Shown piece after piece: positions 19,763-29,006 of a stretch of DNA of 64,000 nucleotides (its first letter is position 1; each line of letters opens with the position of its first letter). The notes beneath the pieces were generated by a model. The model saw only the letters and a list, made by a program, of their open reading frames with translations. It had not been told where the DNA came from and made no database searches. Origin of the DNA: Lysobacter sp. cf310 (GTDB lineage Bacteria > Pseudomonadota > Gammaproteobacteria > Xanthomonadales > Xanthomonadaceae); NCBI RefSeq assembly GCF_900114355.1, contig NZ_FOSS01000002.1, positions 449,491 through 513,490 of the forward strand. Reading direction: 5' to 3'. The translations under genes were made by a program, and so were the position numbers.

Positions 19763-22700
19763 TTACTTGAACTGGTACTCGAACTGCAGCGCCAGCTCGC
19801 GCCCGATCGGACTGTAGACGTCGTAGAAGTACGGGAAGCTGTTGTTGGTCTCGTCTTCCGGGTGCAGGTTGTTGAACAGATTGTTGACGTAGAACTTGAT
19901 CGCGGCCTGGTCGGTGATCTGCTTGCCGACGTTGGCGTTCCAGATGAAGTGCACGCCGGTGCGGCCCACCCCGCCCGCCTTGGGCAGGCTGCCGTAGCGG
20001 GTCATGAACAGGCTGGACGACCAGTCGCCACGACGCCAGCTGGCGCCCGCGCGCACGCGGCTGCGGAAATCCAGATTGGTCGGATCGTCGCGCCAGTCGC
20101 GGTCGACGCCGTCGGTGGCGAACACCTGCTGCTCGGACTTGAGGGTGTGCGACCAGTTCAGATCGAAGCGGTAGTCGCCGAACCGATCGGTCTTGAGCCG
20201 CCAGTTGATGCCGGCGTCGATGCCGGAGACGCGGCGGTAAGACTGGTTGATCGGCGCCGAGCGGACCTCCACCACCCGGTCGATGGCTTCGTTGCCTTCC
20301 GGACGGCGCGTGACCAGCGCGGTGACCGCCTGGCAGTAGCCCGAGCCCGGTGCGAACTGGAACGGCTGGCCATTGAGCATCTTGCCGGTGCGGCAGCCCG
20401 CCTCGCCGGCCAGGATGCTGCCTACGCTGAGGCGTTCGATCGCGCCGTTGAGTTCGATGTTCCAGTAGTCGGTGGTGATCGACACGCCGTCGGCCACGTC
20501 CCAGACCACGCCCGCGCTCCAGGACTTGCCGGTCTCTTCCTCGAGATTCGGATCGCCCTCGCTGAGGCTGAACATGTTGTAGCTGTAGCCGGAGCAACCG
20601 GGATTGGCGCCGGCAGCGATACAACGCCACACATCGGTGTTGCTGCCGAAGCTGCCGCTGCCCTCGCTGAACACCCAATGCAGATCGGGCGCCTTGAAGC
20701 TGGTGGCGTAGGCGCCGCGCAGCAGCAGGGACTCGGTCGGGCGCCATTCCAGGCCGACGTTCCAGGTGCGCGCATCGTCGACGGCGGTGATGTCGTCGTA
20801 TTTGTCGAAGCGACCGGCCAGGCTGGCCTTGATGGTCTGGGTGATCGGCACGCTGAACTCGATGCCGGCGGCGTAACGGTCGCGTTCGCCGCCGCCGTTG
20901 GTGCCGGTGAGGTTGTACAGCTGGACCACGCCCGGCTGCACGCGCGGATCGCTGGACAGGTCGTAGCCCTGCGAGCTGGCCTCGACCACGCCGGCCACGC
21001 CGACCGGACCGGCCGGCAGCTCGAACAGATCGCCGGTGACCACGAAGCTGGCGGTGTTGACCCAGGACTCGGCCTCGTAGCGCGCCAGCGTCGAGATCGA
21101 GGCGTATTCCTCCGGCGTCATGGGCCGGTACCAACGGTCCAGATTCAGCCGATGGATCGGCACACCGTTGGGGCGCGTGCCCAGTTGCGGACCGAAGAAG
21201 TAGTCGTTGACCAGATTGCCGACCAGGCGCCTGCGCGTGCGTTCGAAGTAGTAGTCGGCGCGGCTCAGGGTGAGGTCCCAATCCCAGCGCTGCGCGAAGC
21301 TGCCGCGCAGGCCCACCGCCACGTCCAGCGAACGCTCGTAGTAGTGCTGGTTCATGTTCTCGACGCCGCCCAGATCGACTGGCGTGAGCAGGCGATTGGG
21401 CGCGATCACGCTGTTGAACTGCGGGTCGTAGAAGTCGCCGCGGCGGCCGACGCCGTCGGTGTGCGGGCCGGTGATGCTTTCGAAACCGCCCAGGGATTCG
21501 ACCTTGGAGCGCCAGGCCTGCACCGAGGCCCAGCCCTGCAGGCCGTCGCTGAAGTCCCAGGTGCCGAACACGTAGCCGGCCAGTTCGTCCTTGCCCTTGC
21601 TCAGGTGCTGGTAACGCGCGTCGTTCCAGGTGCCGCAGCCGTCGCCCAGGGTCTGGACGTTGTTGGAGCTGATGCGCTTGTAGGTATGGCGCACGAACTC
21701 GCCGCCCCAGCGCTCGCAGGTGCCGGCCGGCGGCGCGATCAGCGGGCTGGAACTGCTGGTGCTGCCGCGGCGGATGCGCAGGCCCGCATCGGGCTGCACG
21801 CCCAGGCGCGGATCGACGACCGGATTCTTGCGCAGGTCCCAGTCGTCGCGCTGGAAGCCGTACAGCAGTTCCTGGTTGTAGTACTGGAAGGCATAGGTCA
21901 GGCCCCAGTTCTCGCCGGTGCGGCCGCCCGTCCATTGCAGATCGACGCGGTCGCGTCCGCCCATCGAGCTGGTGCCGGCGCGCAGCTTGAGCTCATCGCC
22001 CTGATAGTCGCGCTTGAGCACCACGTTGACCACGCCGGACACCGCATCGGCGCCGTAGATCGCCGAGGCGCCGCCGGCCAGGATCTCGATGCGATCGACC
22101 GCGCCCGAGGGGATGTTGCCGAAGTTCTGGAAGTTGCTGCGGCCTTCGTACGGAAAGGGATAGTCGGCGGCGCGGCGGCCGTCGATCAGCAGCAGCGAGC
22201 GGCCCGGGCCGAGGCCGCGCAGGTTGAGCGGATGGGCGTTGGCGGAGAAACCGCCGGAGAGTTCGGTCTCGACCGCGCCGTTGGCCATGACCAGCGTTTC
22301 CAATGCCTCGAACACGGTGGCGTGGCCCTCGCGTTCGAGCTGCTCGGCGCTGATCACGGTGATCGGCGACGGCCCTTCGATCTCGGCGCGCTTGATGCGC
22401 GAGCCGGTGACCTGGACGGTGGCCAGTTCGGTCGGGTCGGGTTCGGCGGCGGCCGCTTTGGCCTTGGGCGGCGGCGCGGTCGGCGTCTGGCGCGGACGCG
22501 GCGTGGCCGGCGCGGCGACGATGGTGATCACGCCGCTGCGGGTGACCCGGTAGCTCAAGCCGCTGCCCGCGAGCAGACGCTCCAGCGCCTGCGTGAGCGT
22601 GTAGCGACCGGACAAGGCCGGCGCGGTGCGATTGCGCACCAGCTCCGGCGGCACCAGCATCTGCGCGTCCCCCGACGCGGCCAGCTGGTTCAAGGCCGCA

Positions 22701-22864
22701 CCCAGCGGCTGCGCTGGCAGTGCGTAGTCGTGCGCGGCGCCCTGCGTCTGCGCCTGCGCGGCATGCGCACCGATGCAGGCCGACAAGCCGAGCGCGACGC
22801 TCAGCGCGACCGTCAACGGATGCCGCGTGCGCCACGGCTTCGCTCCCCTCGAAACTGTTCCCAT
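19763..22864 (-). CDS. TonB-dependent receptor with N-terminal STN signalling domain
   Basis: 1033 residues from ATG 22864 (GGGGGAAGG upstream). After a signal peptide ending near AHAAQAQ, an STN domain (about 50-120) reads YALPAQPLGAALNQLAASGDAQM ... LTQALERLLAGSGLSYRV; it is the element that contacts FecR. The plug follows (VTGSRIKRAEIEGPSP, LRGLGPGRSLLLIDGRR), then a 22-strand barrel ending LALQFEYQFK. Divergent from an ECF sigma/FecR pair, so ligand binding outside probably switches on the sigma factor, as in FecA/FecI/FecR. The substrate is unknown: this plug type is common in Xanthomonadaceae receptors for diverse compounds, not only iron. Confidence 0.92.
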   Translation of the reverse strand: MGTVSRGAKPWRTRHPLTVALSVALGLSACIGAHAAQAQTQGAAHDYALPAQPLGAALNQLAASGDAQMLVPPELVRNRTAPALSGRYTLTQALERLLAGSGLSYRVTRSGVITIVAAPATPRPRQTPTAPPPKAKAAAAEPDPTELATVQVTGSRIKRAEIEGPSPITVISAEQLEREGHATVFEALETLVMANGAVETELSGGFSANAHPLNLRGLGPGRSLLLIDGRRAADYPFPYEGRSNFQNFGNIPSGAVDRIEILAGGASAIYGADAVSGVVNVVLKRDYQGDELKLRAGTSSMGGRDRVDLQWTGGRTGENWGLTYAFQYYNQELLYGFQRDDWDLRKNPVVDPRLGVQPDAGLRIRRGSTSSSSPLIAPPAGTCERWGGEFVRHTYKRISSNNVQTLGDGCGTWNDARYQHLSKGKDELAGYVFGTWDFSDGLQGWASVQAWRSKVESLGGFESITGPHTDGVGRRGDFYDPQFNSVIAPNRLLTPVDLGGVENMNQHYYERSLDVAVGLRGSFAQRWDWDLTLSRADYYFERTRRRLVGNLVNDYFFGPQLGTRPNGVPIHRLNLDRWYRPMTPEEYASISTLARYEAESWVNTASFVVTGDLFELPAGPVGVAGVVEASSQGYDLSSDPRVQPGVVQLYNLTGTNGGGERDRYAAGIEFSVPITQTIKASLAGRFDKYDDITAVDDARTWNVGLEWRPTESLLLRGAYATSFKAPDLHWVFSEGSGSFGSNTDVWRCIAAGANPGCSGYSYNMFSLSEGDPNLEEETGKSWSAGVVWDVADGVSITTDYWNIELNGAIERLSVGSILAGEAGCRTGKMLNGQPFQFAPGSGYCQAVTALVTRRPEGNEAIDRVVEVRSAPINQSYRRVSGIDAGINWRLKTDRFGDYRFDLNWSHTLKSEQQVFATDGVDRDWRDDPTNLDFRSRVRAGASWRRGDWSSSLFMTRYGSLPKAGGVGRTGVHFIWNANVGKQITDQAAIKFYVNNLFNNLHPEDETNNSFPYFYDVYSPIGRELALQFEYQFK

Positions 22865-23031
22865 TGAAACCTTCCCCCGGCTGACGATGGAGCCGTCCCT
22901 GACTTGAGTATTTCCACTCCCTTGACCGATGCAGACGCAGCCCCGCAGCGATCCCTCAGCTGGCCCCATCGCACTTGCCGTCGCGCCCGCCATCACTTAG
23001 CGTGCGTCCACCTGGCGCAGGCGGCAAGGCA

Positions 23032-23583
23032 ATGAACGAGGGCGGCATCGACGCGGCAGAGCTGAGCGGTCCTGTAGCGGACCGCCACGATCTGCCGCGC
23101 ATGATCGAGCAGCACCGGCCCGCGCTGGTGCGCTACTTCCTGCGCCATCTGCCCAATGGCGACGACGCCGAGGACCTGGCCCAGGAAGCGCTGGTGCGCC
23201 TGATGCGCATGCCCTCGCCGGCCGATGTGCTCAATGTCGAAGCCTACCTGCTGCGGATCGCCTCCAACCTGGTGCGCGACCGGTTCCGCCGCGACGTCAG
23301 CCATTGCGCCCAGCAGCACGTGTCGCTGGACGAGCTGACCGGCGACTGGCCCAGTGAGGTCCCGTACGGCGAGCGCGTCTACGAAGGCAACAAGCGCCTG
23401 CAGTTGTTCCTGACGGCGCTGGACGAACTGTCGCCGCGCTGCCGGCAGGTCTTCCTGCTGCAACGCTACGAAGGCCTGACCTACAGTGCGATCGCCAGGC
23501 GCCTGGAGATCAGCGTGAGCGCGGTGGAAAAACAGATGATGCGCGCCCTGCTGCATTTCGATACGCGATTGGGAGATCCGTGA
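23032..23583 (+). CDS. ECF RNA polymerase sigma factor, FecI-like
   Basis: 183 residues; ATG 23032 with GGCAAGG upstream. Region 2 (about 25-90) has ALVRYFLRHLPNGDDAEDLAQEAL and YLLRIASNLVRDRFRR; region 4 (about 120-175) has LDELSPRCRQVFLLQRYEGLTYSAIARRL and SVSAVEKQMMRAL. This directs RNA polymerase to a small set of promoters, most likely that of the divergent STN-bearing receptor. Its 3' end overlaps the FecR gene by GTGA, so the anti-sigma partner is co-translated. Confidence 0.92.
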   Translation: MNEGGIDAAELSGPVADRHDLPRMIEQHRPALVRYFLRHLPNGDDAEDLAQEALVRLMRMPSPADVLNVEAYLLRIASNLVRDRFRRDVSHCAQQHVSLDELTGDWPSEVPYGERVYEGNKRLQLFLTALDELSPRCRQVFLLQRYEGLTYSAIARRLEISVSAVEKQMMRALLHFDTRLGDP

Positions 23584-24599
23584 GCACCACCCGTCTTAAC
23601 GTCGTCGAAGGCGGCGATCCGATCCGGCGCCAGGCCGCGGCCTGGTTCGCGCGGCTGCGCGCGGACGACGTCAGCGAGAGCGACCGTCGCGACTGCCGGC
23701 AGTGGCTGGACGCCGACCCGCGCCATCGCGCCGCCTACGAGCGCATCGAGCGCATGTGGTCGACCCTGGGCGAGCATGCGCCGCACCCCGAGGTCGCGCT
23801 GCGCATCCGCGCCGACACGCCGGCCGCGGCCGCGCCCCAGCGCGCGCGCCGACGCGGCGCGCGTGTGTCCTGGTGGAGCGGCGCGGCTGCCGCCCTGGTC
23901 GCCCTGGCCGTGGTCGGCTGGCGGCTGATGCCGGCGCCGCCGGCGCCCGAACAGCAGTACGTCACCGCGGTCGGCGAAAGCCGCACGATCGCGCTGGAAG
24001 ACGGCTCGCGGGTGAGCCTGGACACCGACACCCGTCTGCGCGTGCGCTACTCCGGCGAGCAGCGCCTGCTGTCCCTGGTGCGCGGGCGCGCGTTCTTCCG
24101 CGTCGCCAAGGGAACGCGCCCGTTCCTGGTCCAGACCGAGGACGGCAGCGTCAAGGCGGTCGGCACCGAGTTCGAGGTCTATCGTCGCGACGGCGAAATC
24201 GAAGTGGCCCTGATCGAAGGCCGCGTGGCGCTGTTGTCCGCCGCGCTCGATGGCGCGACGCCGGTGCAGCTGGCCATGCTGGCTCCCGGGCAGAAGGCGA
24301 GCTTCGGCCAGCGCAAGCCCTTGCGCATGATCCAGCCCGACCGCCAAGCCGCCCTGCCCGCCTGGCTGTCGGGCAAGCTCGCGTTCGAGGACCAGACCCT
24401 GCCGGCGGCGGTGACCGAGTTCAACCGCTACAGCCGCCGCCGCATCGTGCTGCAGGGCGAGGCGGTGGCGCGGATCCGGGTCAGCGGCGTATTCCGCAGC
24501 GACGACCCGCATGCCTTCGTCGAAGCCTTGCAGGAGCTGTATCCGGTGACGGTAGCGCCCACGTCCAGCGGCGATCTGCTGCTCAGCGATCGGCGCTGA
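23580..24599 (+). CDS. FecR-type anti-sigma/sigma regulator
   Basis: 339 residues, GTG start overlapping the sigma stop by four bases. N-terminal cytoplasmic DUF4880-like region (RRQAAAWFARLRADDVSESD, QWLDADPRHRAAYER), one membrane segment (about 97-116), then the periplasmic FecR domain (GESRTIALEDGSRVSLDTDT, VRGRAFFRVAK, FLVQTEDGSVKAVGTEFEV). A C-terminal STN-like portion (LAFEDQTLPAAVTEFNRY, FRSDDPHAFVEALQELYP) resembles the domain that receives the signal from the receptor. Together with the sigma factor and the STN receptor it forms a cell-surface signalling triad. Confidence 0.92.
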   Translation: MSTTRLNVVEGGDPIRRQAAAWFARLRADDVSESDRRDCRQWLDADPRHRAAYERIERMWSTLGEHAPHPEVALRIRADTPAAAAPQRARRRGARVSWWSGAAAALVALAVVGWRLMPAPPAPEQQYVTAVGESRTIALEDGSRVSLDTDTRLRVRYSGEQRLLSLVRGRAFFRVAKGTRPFLVQTEDGSVKAVGTEFEVYRRDGEIEVALIEGRVALLSAALDGATPVQLAMLAPGQKASFGQRKPLRMIQPDRQAALPAWLSGKLAFEDQTLPAAVTEFNRYSRRRIVLQGEAVARIRVSGVFRSDDPHAFVEALQELYPVTVAPTSSGDLLLSDRR

Positions 24600-24742
24600 A
24601 GCCTCGCGCTCGCGGCTGAGAAGCCCGCGCCGGGCCGCAGGCGCATCGCCGCGCCGACGACCGTCGAGCATCCTGATCGCGACGTCGATCGCCGGTGATC
24701 GCCGACGGCCTCGCAGCGGCTACGTCATTCCCGGCAACGAAA

Positions 24743-24771
24743 AGACCCCGGCGCCATCGGTGCCGGGGTCT
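24743..24771 (-). terminator. Rho-independent terminator of the second TonB receptor
   Basis: Stem AGACCCCGGC (24743-24752) and GCCGGGGTCT (24762-24771), with additional pairing in the loop. Minus-strand reading continues into TTTTCG. It lies 70 bases past the stop. Confidence 0.8.
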
Positions 24772-24841
24772 CGTCGCGATGCGTCGATCCGCCGCGGCCA
24801 TGGCGGCCGCGGCGATCCGTACGGGCCTGCGCCCGACCGAC

Positions 24842-27634
24842 TCAGAAGCGCTGACGGTACTGCATGTAGTAGAACCGGCCCGGCACGTCGTACTGCTGGT
24901 CGAACTGGTTGTACGGCGCGGTCAAGGCCAGCGGCGGGTCCTTCTCGAACACGTTGTTGGCGCCGATCGAGACGGTCGCGTTCCAGGGCGTGTTGTAGCG
25001 GAACTGGATGTCGTGGTACGTGACCGCGCCCAGGTGGTTCTCCAGCGTCTGCGGGCTGGAGCAATAGGCCTTGAACGCCGCCGGACAGGTCTCGTCGATG
25101 CCCGACTTGTAACGCATGCCCCAGGTCGCGCCGAAGTCGCCCTTGCTCCAATCCAGGTACAGGTTGGACTTGATGCGCCAGTACGGATCCTGCGGCAGGT
25201 ACAGGCCCTGGCGTTGCTCGGGCTTGGAGTCCTTGGTGGTCTTGGTCTCCCAGTTGGCGGTGTAGCTGGTGTCCCAGGTCACCGAGAACTTGCCGTAGAC
25301 GGTTTCCGGCAGACGGTAGTTGACGGTGACGTCGTAGCCCTCGACCTCGTACTCGGCCAGGTTCAGCAGCGGCAGATCCATGTCGGTGATGGTGCCGGGG
25401 TTGCCCGGATAGGCGTTGTCGCGCTTGAACAGGGCGCAGTACACCGCGCGCTCGCCGGGCGTGCCGGAGTAGCACTTGTCGAGCACGAACTGCGCGGTAG
25501 GCCGCGTGATCGCGTTCTCGATGGTGATCCGGTACCAGTCCACCGCGATGTCGAAGCCCTGCAGCCAGCTCGGGCTGTAGACGAAGCCCAGGGTCTTGCT
25601 GACCGAGGTCTCCGGCTGCAGATCCGGGTTGGACTTGTTGGTGAACGGCTCCACCGTCTGTCGCGACGAGCCGCTACCGGACTGGGTGTAGCCGGCGGGC
25701 ACGCCGTCGGCGGCGCAGCGTGCGGCCACGGTCGGATCGCTGCGCTTGCCCGAATGGCTGGAGCAGGGATCGGCGTAGCTGACGAAGGTGTCGGAGTCGC
25801 CGGCGTAGAGGTTGGTGATGCTGGGCGCGCGGAAGCCTTCCGACCAGTTGCCGCGGATCAGCAGATCGTCGAACGGCTTCCAGCGGAAACCGAACTTGCT
25901 GTTCAGGGTGTCGCCGAAGTTGCTGTAGTCCGAATAGCGCGTGGCGATCGAGAAATCCAGCATCTTGGCGAACGGCAGGTCGGCCAGCACCGGCACCGCG
26001 AACTCGGCGTAGAGATCGTCCAGCGAGTAATCGCCGCGGGTCGGCTTGCTGCCGTTGCCGGTGCTCAGGCCGGCGGCGATGAAGGCGTCCGGATCGAACT
26101 GGCCGCTCTCGGTGCGGTGCTCGTAGCCCGCGGCGAAGCCCAGAGGACCGGCCGGCAGATCGAACAGCTCGCCGCTGATGTTGGCGGTGTAGCTCTTGGA
26201 TTCGACCTTGCGCGAGTCGTGGGCGGTGAAGGACACGTAGTCCAGCGCTTCCTTGCTGATCGAGCCCAGGCCGCCGAGCGGATTGATCGGCACGCAGCCG
26301 GCGATCACCGCGGTGGGCGTGCCGCAGCGGGCCACGCCGCCGCCGTCGACGAAGGACGGGCCATAGGCGTTGCGCAGGTTGGCCAGGTTGAACAGGCCGT
26401 AGGTGATGGTGTTCTCGTCGCTGCGGTCGTAGCGGTAGCCCACGTCCCAGTCGAAGGTGCGCTCGCCGAAGTTGAAATAGCCTTCCAGCCCGCCGTAGAA
26501 GTGGAAGTTCTTGACGTCCTGGTTGAACGAACGGCCGCCCGATTCCTGGAAGCGGCGGCTGACGCTGATCAGGTCGCGCGCGCCGGCAGTGCCCTTGGTC
26601 GGGTTGTAGATGCTGTCCTTGCTCAGGGTCAGGCCGGTGACCGGCATGGCCGCGAGCAACTGCTCGGAGATGCGCTGGTTGTACAGGGTCTCGACGCGGA
26701 AGGTCAGGTTGTCGGCGATGTCGAAGGTGCCCTGCGCGAACAGCGACTTGCGCTCCTGCGGGGTCAGCAGGTAGTTGTCGGGCGCGGTGTTGTAGCCGTG
26801 CGTGTTGGAGCTGAACGGGACGAAGCTGTTGTTGTTGCCCAGCACGTAGCGCTTGTTGTCGCGCGGATCGACGAACGAGCCCGGAAAGCCGGTATTGCTC
26901 TGGCCGCCGAAGAACGGCGGGCCGCCGGCGGAGATCTTGCGATCGCCCGCCATGACCTCCTCTTCCTTCACGTAGGACGCGCCGATCAGCAGCGAGGAGC
27001 GGTCGTTGCTCACGCCCAGGCTGAAGTCGTAGGCCTGGCGCATGCCGTCGCCCTGGCCGAACTGGCCGATGTAGGCGCCGGCCTCGGCGCCCTCGAAATT
27101 GCTGCGGGTGATGATGTTGACCACGCCGGCGATGGCGTCGGAACCGTAGATCGTCGAGGCGCCGTCCTTCAGCACTTCCACACGCTCGATGATCGAGGCC
27201 GGGATGGTGTTGAGGTCGACGGTGCCGTCGAGCTGGGTGGTCCAACGGCGGCCGTTGACCAGCACCAGGGTGCGACCGCTGCCGAGGTTGCGCAGGCTGA
27301 TGCCGGCCGAGCCGTCGCCGCCGTTGTTGAAGGTGGTGTTGAGCGCCGCGCCGTTGGTCGAGATGCGCTGCAGCACATCGGCGACCGAGGTCACGCCCTG
27401 CTTGTCGATCTCGGCGCGGGTCAGAGTGAAGATCGGCTGCGAGGTCTCGATGTCGGCGCGCTTGATGCGCGAGCCGGTGACCTGGATGCGATCGATCTCG
27501 GTCGGCGCCTTTTCGTCGAGCGCGGCGGCCGCGTCCTGTGCCTGCGCGACGGGCGCGACGACCGCGAGCGCGATGGCGATTTCCAGCGGCAGCCGCGCGC
27601 GACGGGCGGCGGAGGTGGTGGCGTACTGCTTCAT
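24842..27634 (-). CDS. TonB-dependent receptor without STN domain
   Basis: 930 residues. A signal peptide (to about 32, VAPVAQAQD) is followed at once by the plug (IDRIQVTGSRIKRADIETSQ, LRNLGSGRTLVLVNGRRWT) and by a long barrel that ends in the canonical terminal Phe (FYYMQYRQRF). Without an STN domain it should not signal through FecR. GAGGGG is upstream of the ATG. The AraC-like regulator gene is directly upstream on the same strand, 70 bases away, and is the obvious candidate regulator. The QVTGSRIKR motif is shared with the first receptor. The substrate cannot be inferred. Confidence 0.9.
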   Translation of the reverse strand: MKQYATTSAARRARLPLEIAIALAVVAPVAQAQDAAAALDEKAPTEIDRIQVTGSRIKRADIETSQPIFTLTRAEIDKQGVTSVADVLQRISTNGAALNTTFNNGGDGSAGISLRNLGSGRTLVLVNGRRWTTQLDGTVDLNTIPASIIERVEVLKDGASTIYGSDAIAGVVNIITRSNFEGAEAGAYIGQFGQGDGMRQAYDFSLGVSNDRSSLLIGASYVKEEEVMAGDRKISAGGPPFFGGQSNTGFPGSFVDPRDNKRYVLGNNNSFVPFSSNTHGYNTAPDNYLLTPQERKSLFAQGTFDIADNLTFRVETLYNQRISEQLLAAMPVTGLTLSKDSIYNPTKGTAGARDLISVSRRFQESGGRSFNQDVKNFHFYGGLEGYFNFGERTFDWDVGYRYDRSDENTITYGLFNLANLRNAYGPSFVDGGGVARCGTPTAVIAGCVPINPLGGLGSISKEALDYVSFTAHDSRKVESKSYTANISGELFDLPAGPLGFAAGYEHRTESGQFDPDAFIAAGLSTGNGSKPTRGDYSLDDLYAEFAVPVLADLPFAKMLDFSIATRYSDYSNFGDTLNSKFGFRWKPFDDLLIRGNWSEGFRAPSITNLYAGDSDTFVSYADPCSSHSGKRSDPTVAARCAADGVPAGYTQSGSGSSRQTVEPFTNKSNPDLQPETSVSKTLGFVYSPSWLQGFDIAVDWYRITIENAITRPTAQFVLDKCYSGTPGERAVYCALFKRDNAYPGNPGTITDMDLPLLNLAEYEVEGYDVTVNYRLPETVYGKFSVTWDTSYTANWETKTTKDSKPEQRQGLYLPQDPYWRIKSNLYLDWSKGDFGATWGMRYKSGIDETCPAAFKAYCSSPQTLENHLGAVTYHDIQFRYNTPWNATVSIGANNVFEKDPPLALTAPYNQFDQQYDVPGRFYYMQYRQRF

Positions 27635-27704
27635 CTAGACAAGTCCCCTCGTAGTGGTGGTTGCGTTTCGCGCCTTGTTATCGACGCGTTAAACGCAGGC
27701 CAAA

Positions 27705-28652
27705 CTACGGCGCGGCGAGTCCGAGCTGGGTGCGCAATACGGGCGCGGAACTTGCGGATTTCTGGCCGCTGGCTTGCAGGCTGCGATATTCGCTGGCGGT
27801 GCAGCCCATACGCGCGCGGAAGGTGCGCGCGAAACTGCACGGCGAATCGAAACCGCAGGCGTGACTGACTTCGCCGATCGACAGGCGGCTTTCGCGCAGC
27901 AGCTCGCAGGCCTGTTGCACGCGCTGATTCACGCAGGCGGACTGCACGGTGATGCCGTACACGGCGTGGAAGGTCTTGGAGATCCACCAGGTCGAGAAGC
28001 TGGTGAGTTGCGCCAACTCGTCCATCAGCACCACCCGATGCGCGTTGCCGCGCAGGTACAAACGCGCGCGCTGCAGGCGTCCCAGCACCTGGCGTTGGCG
28101 CGCGCGGCGCCGCCCCGGGCAGCGCTCCAGCAGTTCGTCGAGCTCGTGCTGGGTCTCGTGCACGTAGGCCAGCAGCATGCGGAACGCGGCCAGGCGCTGA
28201 TTCGCCAGCCCCGCGCCGGGGGACGCGGTGGCGCTGCGCCGCCACAGCCGCACCAGCGCGCGCCGCTGGACGGCATCCACGCGCCCTTCGCCGGGGATCA
28301 GGTCGATGCGCGCGTGGCGCTCGATCTCGCGCATCAGCGCGGGCTTGCAACTGAAGCCGATGACCAGGCCGCGGCGCTCGGTGTCGATGCGCGGCGCGCT
28401 GTCGCGATCGAACGCGATCCACTGATTGCGGCCGAGCGCGAAGCGCCCCTCGCGGCTCTCGATTTGCGAGCGCCCGCGCAGCTGCAGCCAGTACGAGGGC
28501 GAGGTGCCGGACACGCGCACGCTACCGAAATCCCGCACCAGATAGAGTTGGAAGCCGTCGTTGGACGGCGCCTGATCGCTGTCGATCATCTGCCCGGACT
28601 CAATGCTTTCCCAGCCTTCCTGGCTGCCGTAGTGGTGGTATTCGCTTTGCAT
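27705..28652 (-). CDS. AraC-family transcriptional regulator
   Basis: 315 residues from ATG 28652 (AGGGGCAG upstream). A long N-terminal sensor region (about 1-205), with beta-rich early part GFQLYLVRDFGSVRVSGTSP, is followed by a C-terminal AraC DNA-binding domain (about 207-300): LMDELAQLTSFSTWWISKTFHAVYG, RLSIGEVSHACGFDSPCSFARTFRARMGCTASEYR. The first HTH has a Thr-Trp-Trp stretch that is unusual. It lies immediately upstream of the TonB receptor gene on the same strand. Another in-frame ATG (28691) adds 13 residues. It may sense the ligand the receptor brings in. Confidence 0.85.
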   Translation of the reverse strand: MQSEYHHYGSQEGWESIESGQMIDSDQAPSNDGFQLYLVRDFGSVRVSGTSPSYWLQLRGRSQIESREGRFALGRNQWIAFDRDSAPRIDTERRGLVIGFSCKPALMREIERHARIDLIPGEGRVDAVQRRALVRLWRRSATASPGAGLANQRLAAFRMLLAYVHETQHELDELLERCPGRRRARQRQVLGRLQRARLYLRGNAHRVVLMDELAQLTSFSTWWISKTFHAVYGITVQSACVNQRVQQACELLRESRLSIGEVSHACGFDSPCSFARTFRARMGCTASEYRSLQASGQKSASSAPVLRTQLGLAAP

Positions 28653-29006
28653 CGTCGCTGCCCCTGTCGGCCTGGCCGCATCGCGCGGCATCGGGCGCAG
28701 GACGCCCCGTCGCGCGCGCCGACGGCGCGGGCGAGTTGCGCCTGCGATGAGGTGGAAGGGCGATCCGGCCCGTAATTCGTTAACGCGCGCGCGGCCCGAT
28801 CGGCTACGTCACGCGTACCGTCGCTATCGTGTTGCGACGCCGCCGAGTGTTGCGATGCGCGCGTGCGCACGGTTCGAATTGATTCGAACGATCGCGTCGG
28901 CGTTCATGTCGCGTATGGATTGCGCACAGGTTCATGCGCGATTGCGAACGCGCTGAAGACACGATCCGCAACATTCGGTATCGCGGCCGACGCCGCGCCG
29001 CGAGGT
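28653..29006. other. Intergenic region between AraC regulator and histidine kinase
   Basis: No coding sequence. The notable feature is the 18-bp palindrome at 28872-28889. The surrounding sequence is less GC-rich than the genes on each side. It should carry the promoter of the minus-strand AraC gene; no -35/-10 pair was confidently placed. Confidence 0.5.
28872..28889. promoter_or_regulatory. 18-bp perfect palindrome, candidate operator
   Basis: GTTCGAAT (28872-28879), TG, then ATTCGAAC (28882-28889): exact dyad symmetry, with arms of 8 bp, 220 bases upstream of the AraC-type start. The two-base centre and arm length resemble a dimeric repressor site. No known motif is assigned. Confidence 0.4.

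Noticed and set aside
19358-22867. An 1169-codon open frame on the plus strand, antisense to the first TonB receptor
   Set aside because: It covers a gene with clear plug and barrel motifs on the other strand; the antisense peptide has no domains and is dominated by Ala, Val, His and Gly, as expected for shadow frames in GC-rich DNA.
24695-27868. A 1057-codon plus-strand frame opposite the second TonB receptor
   Set aside because: Same reasoning: the minus strand carries the receptor with terminal Phe; the other frame shows no recognisable motif.
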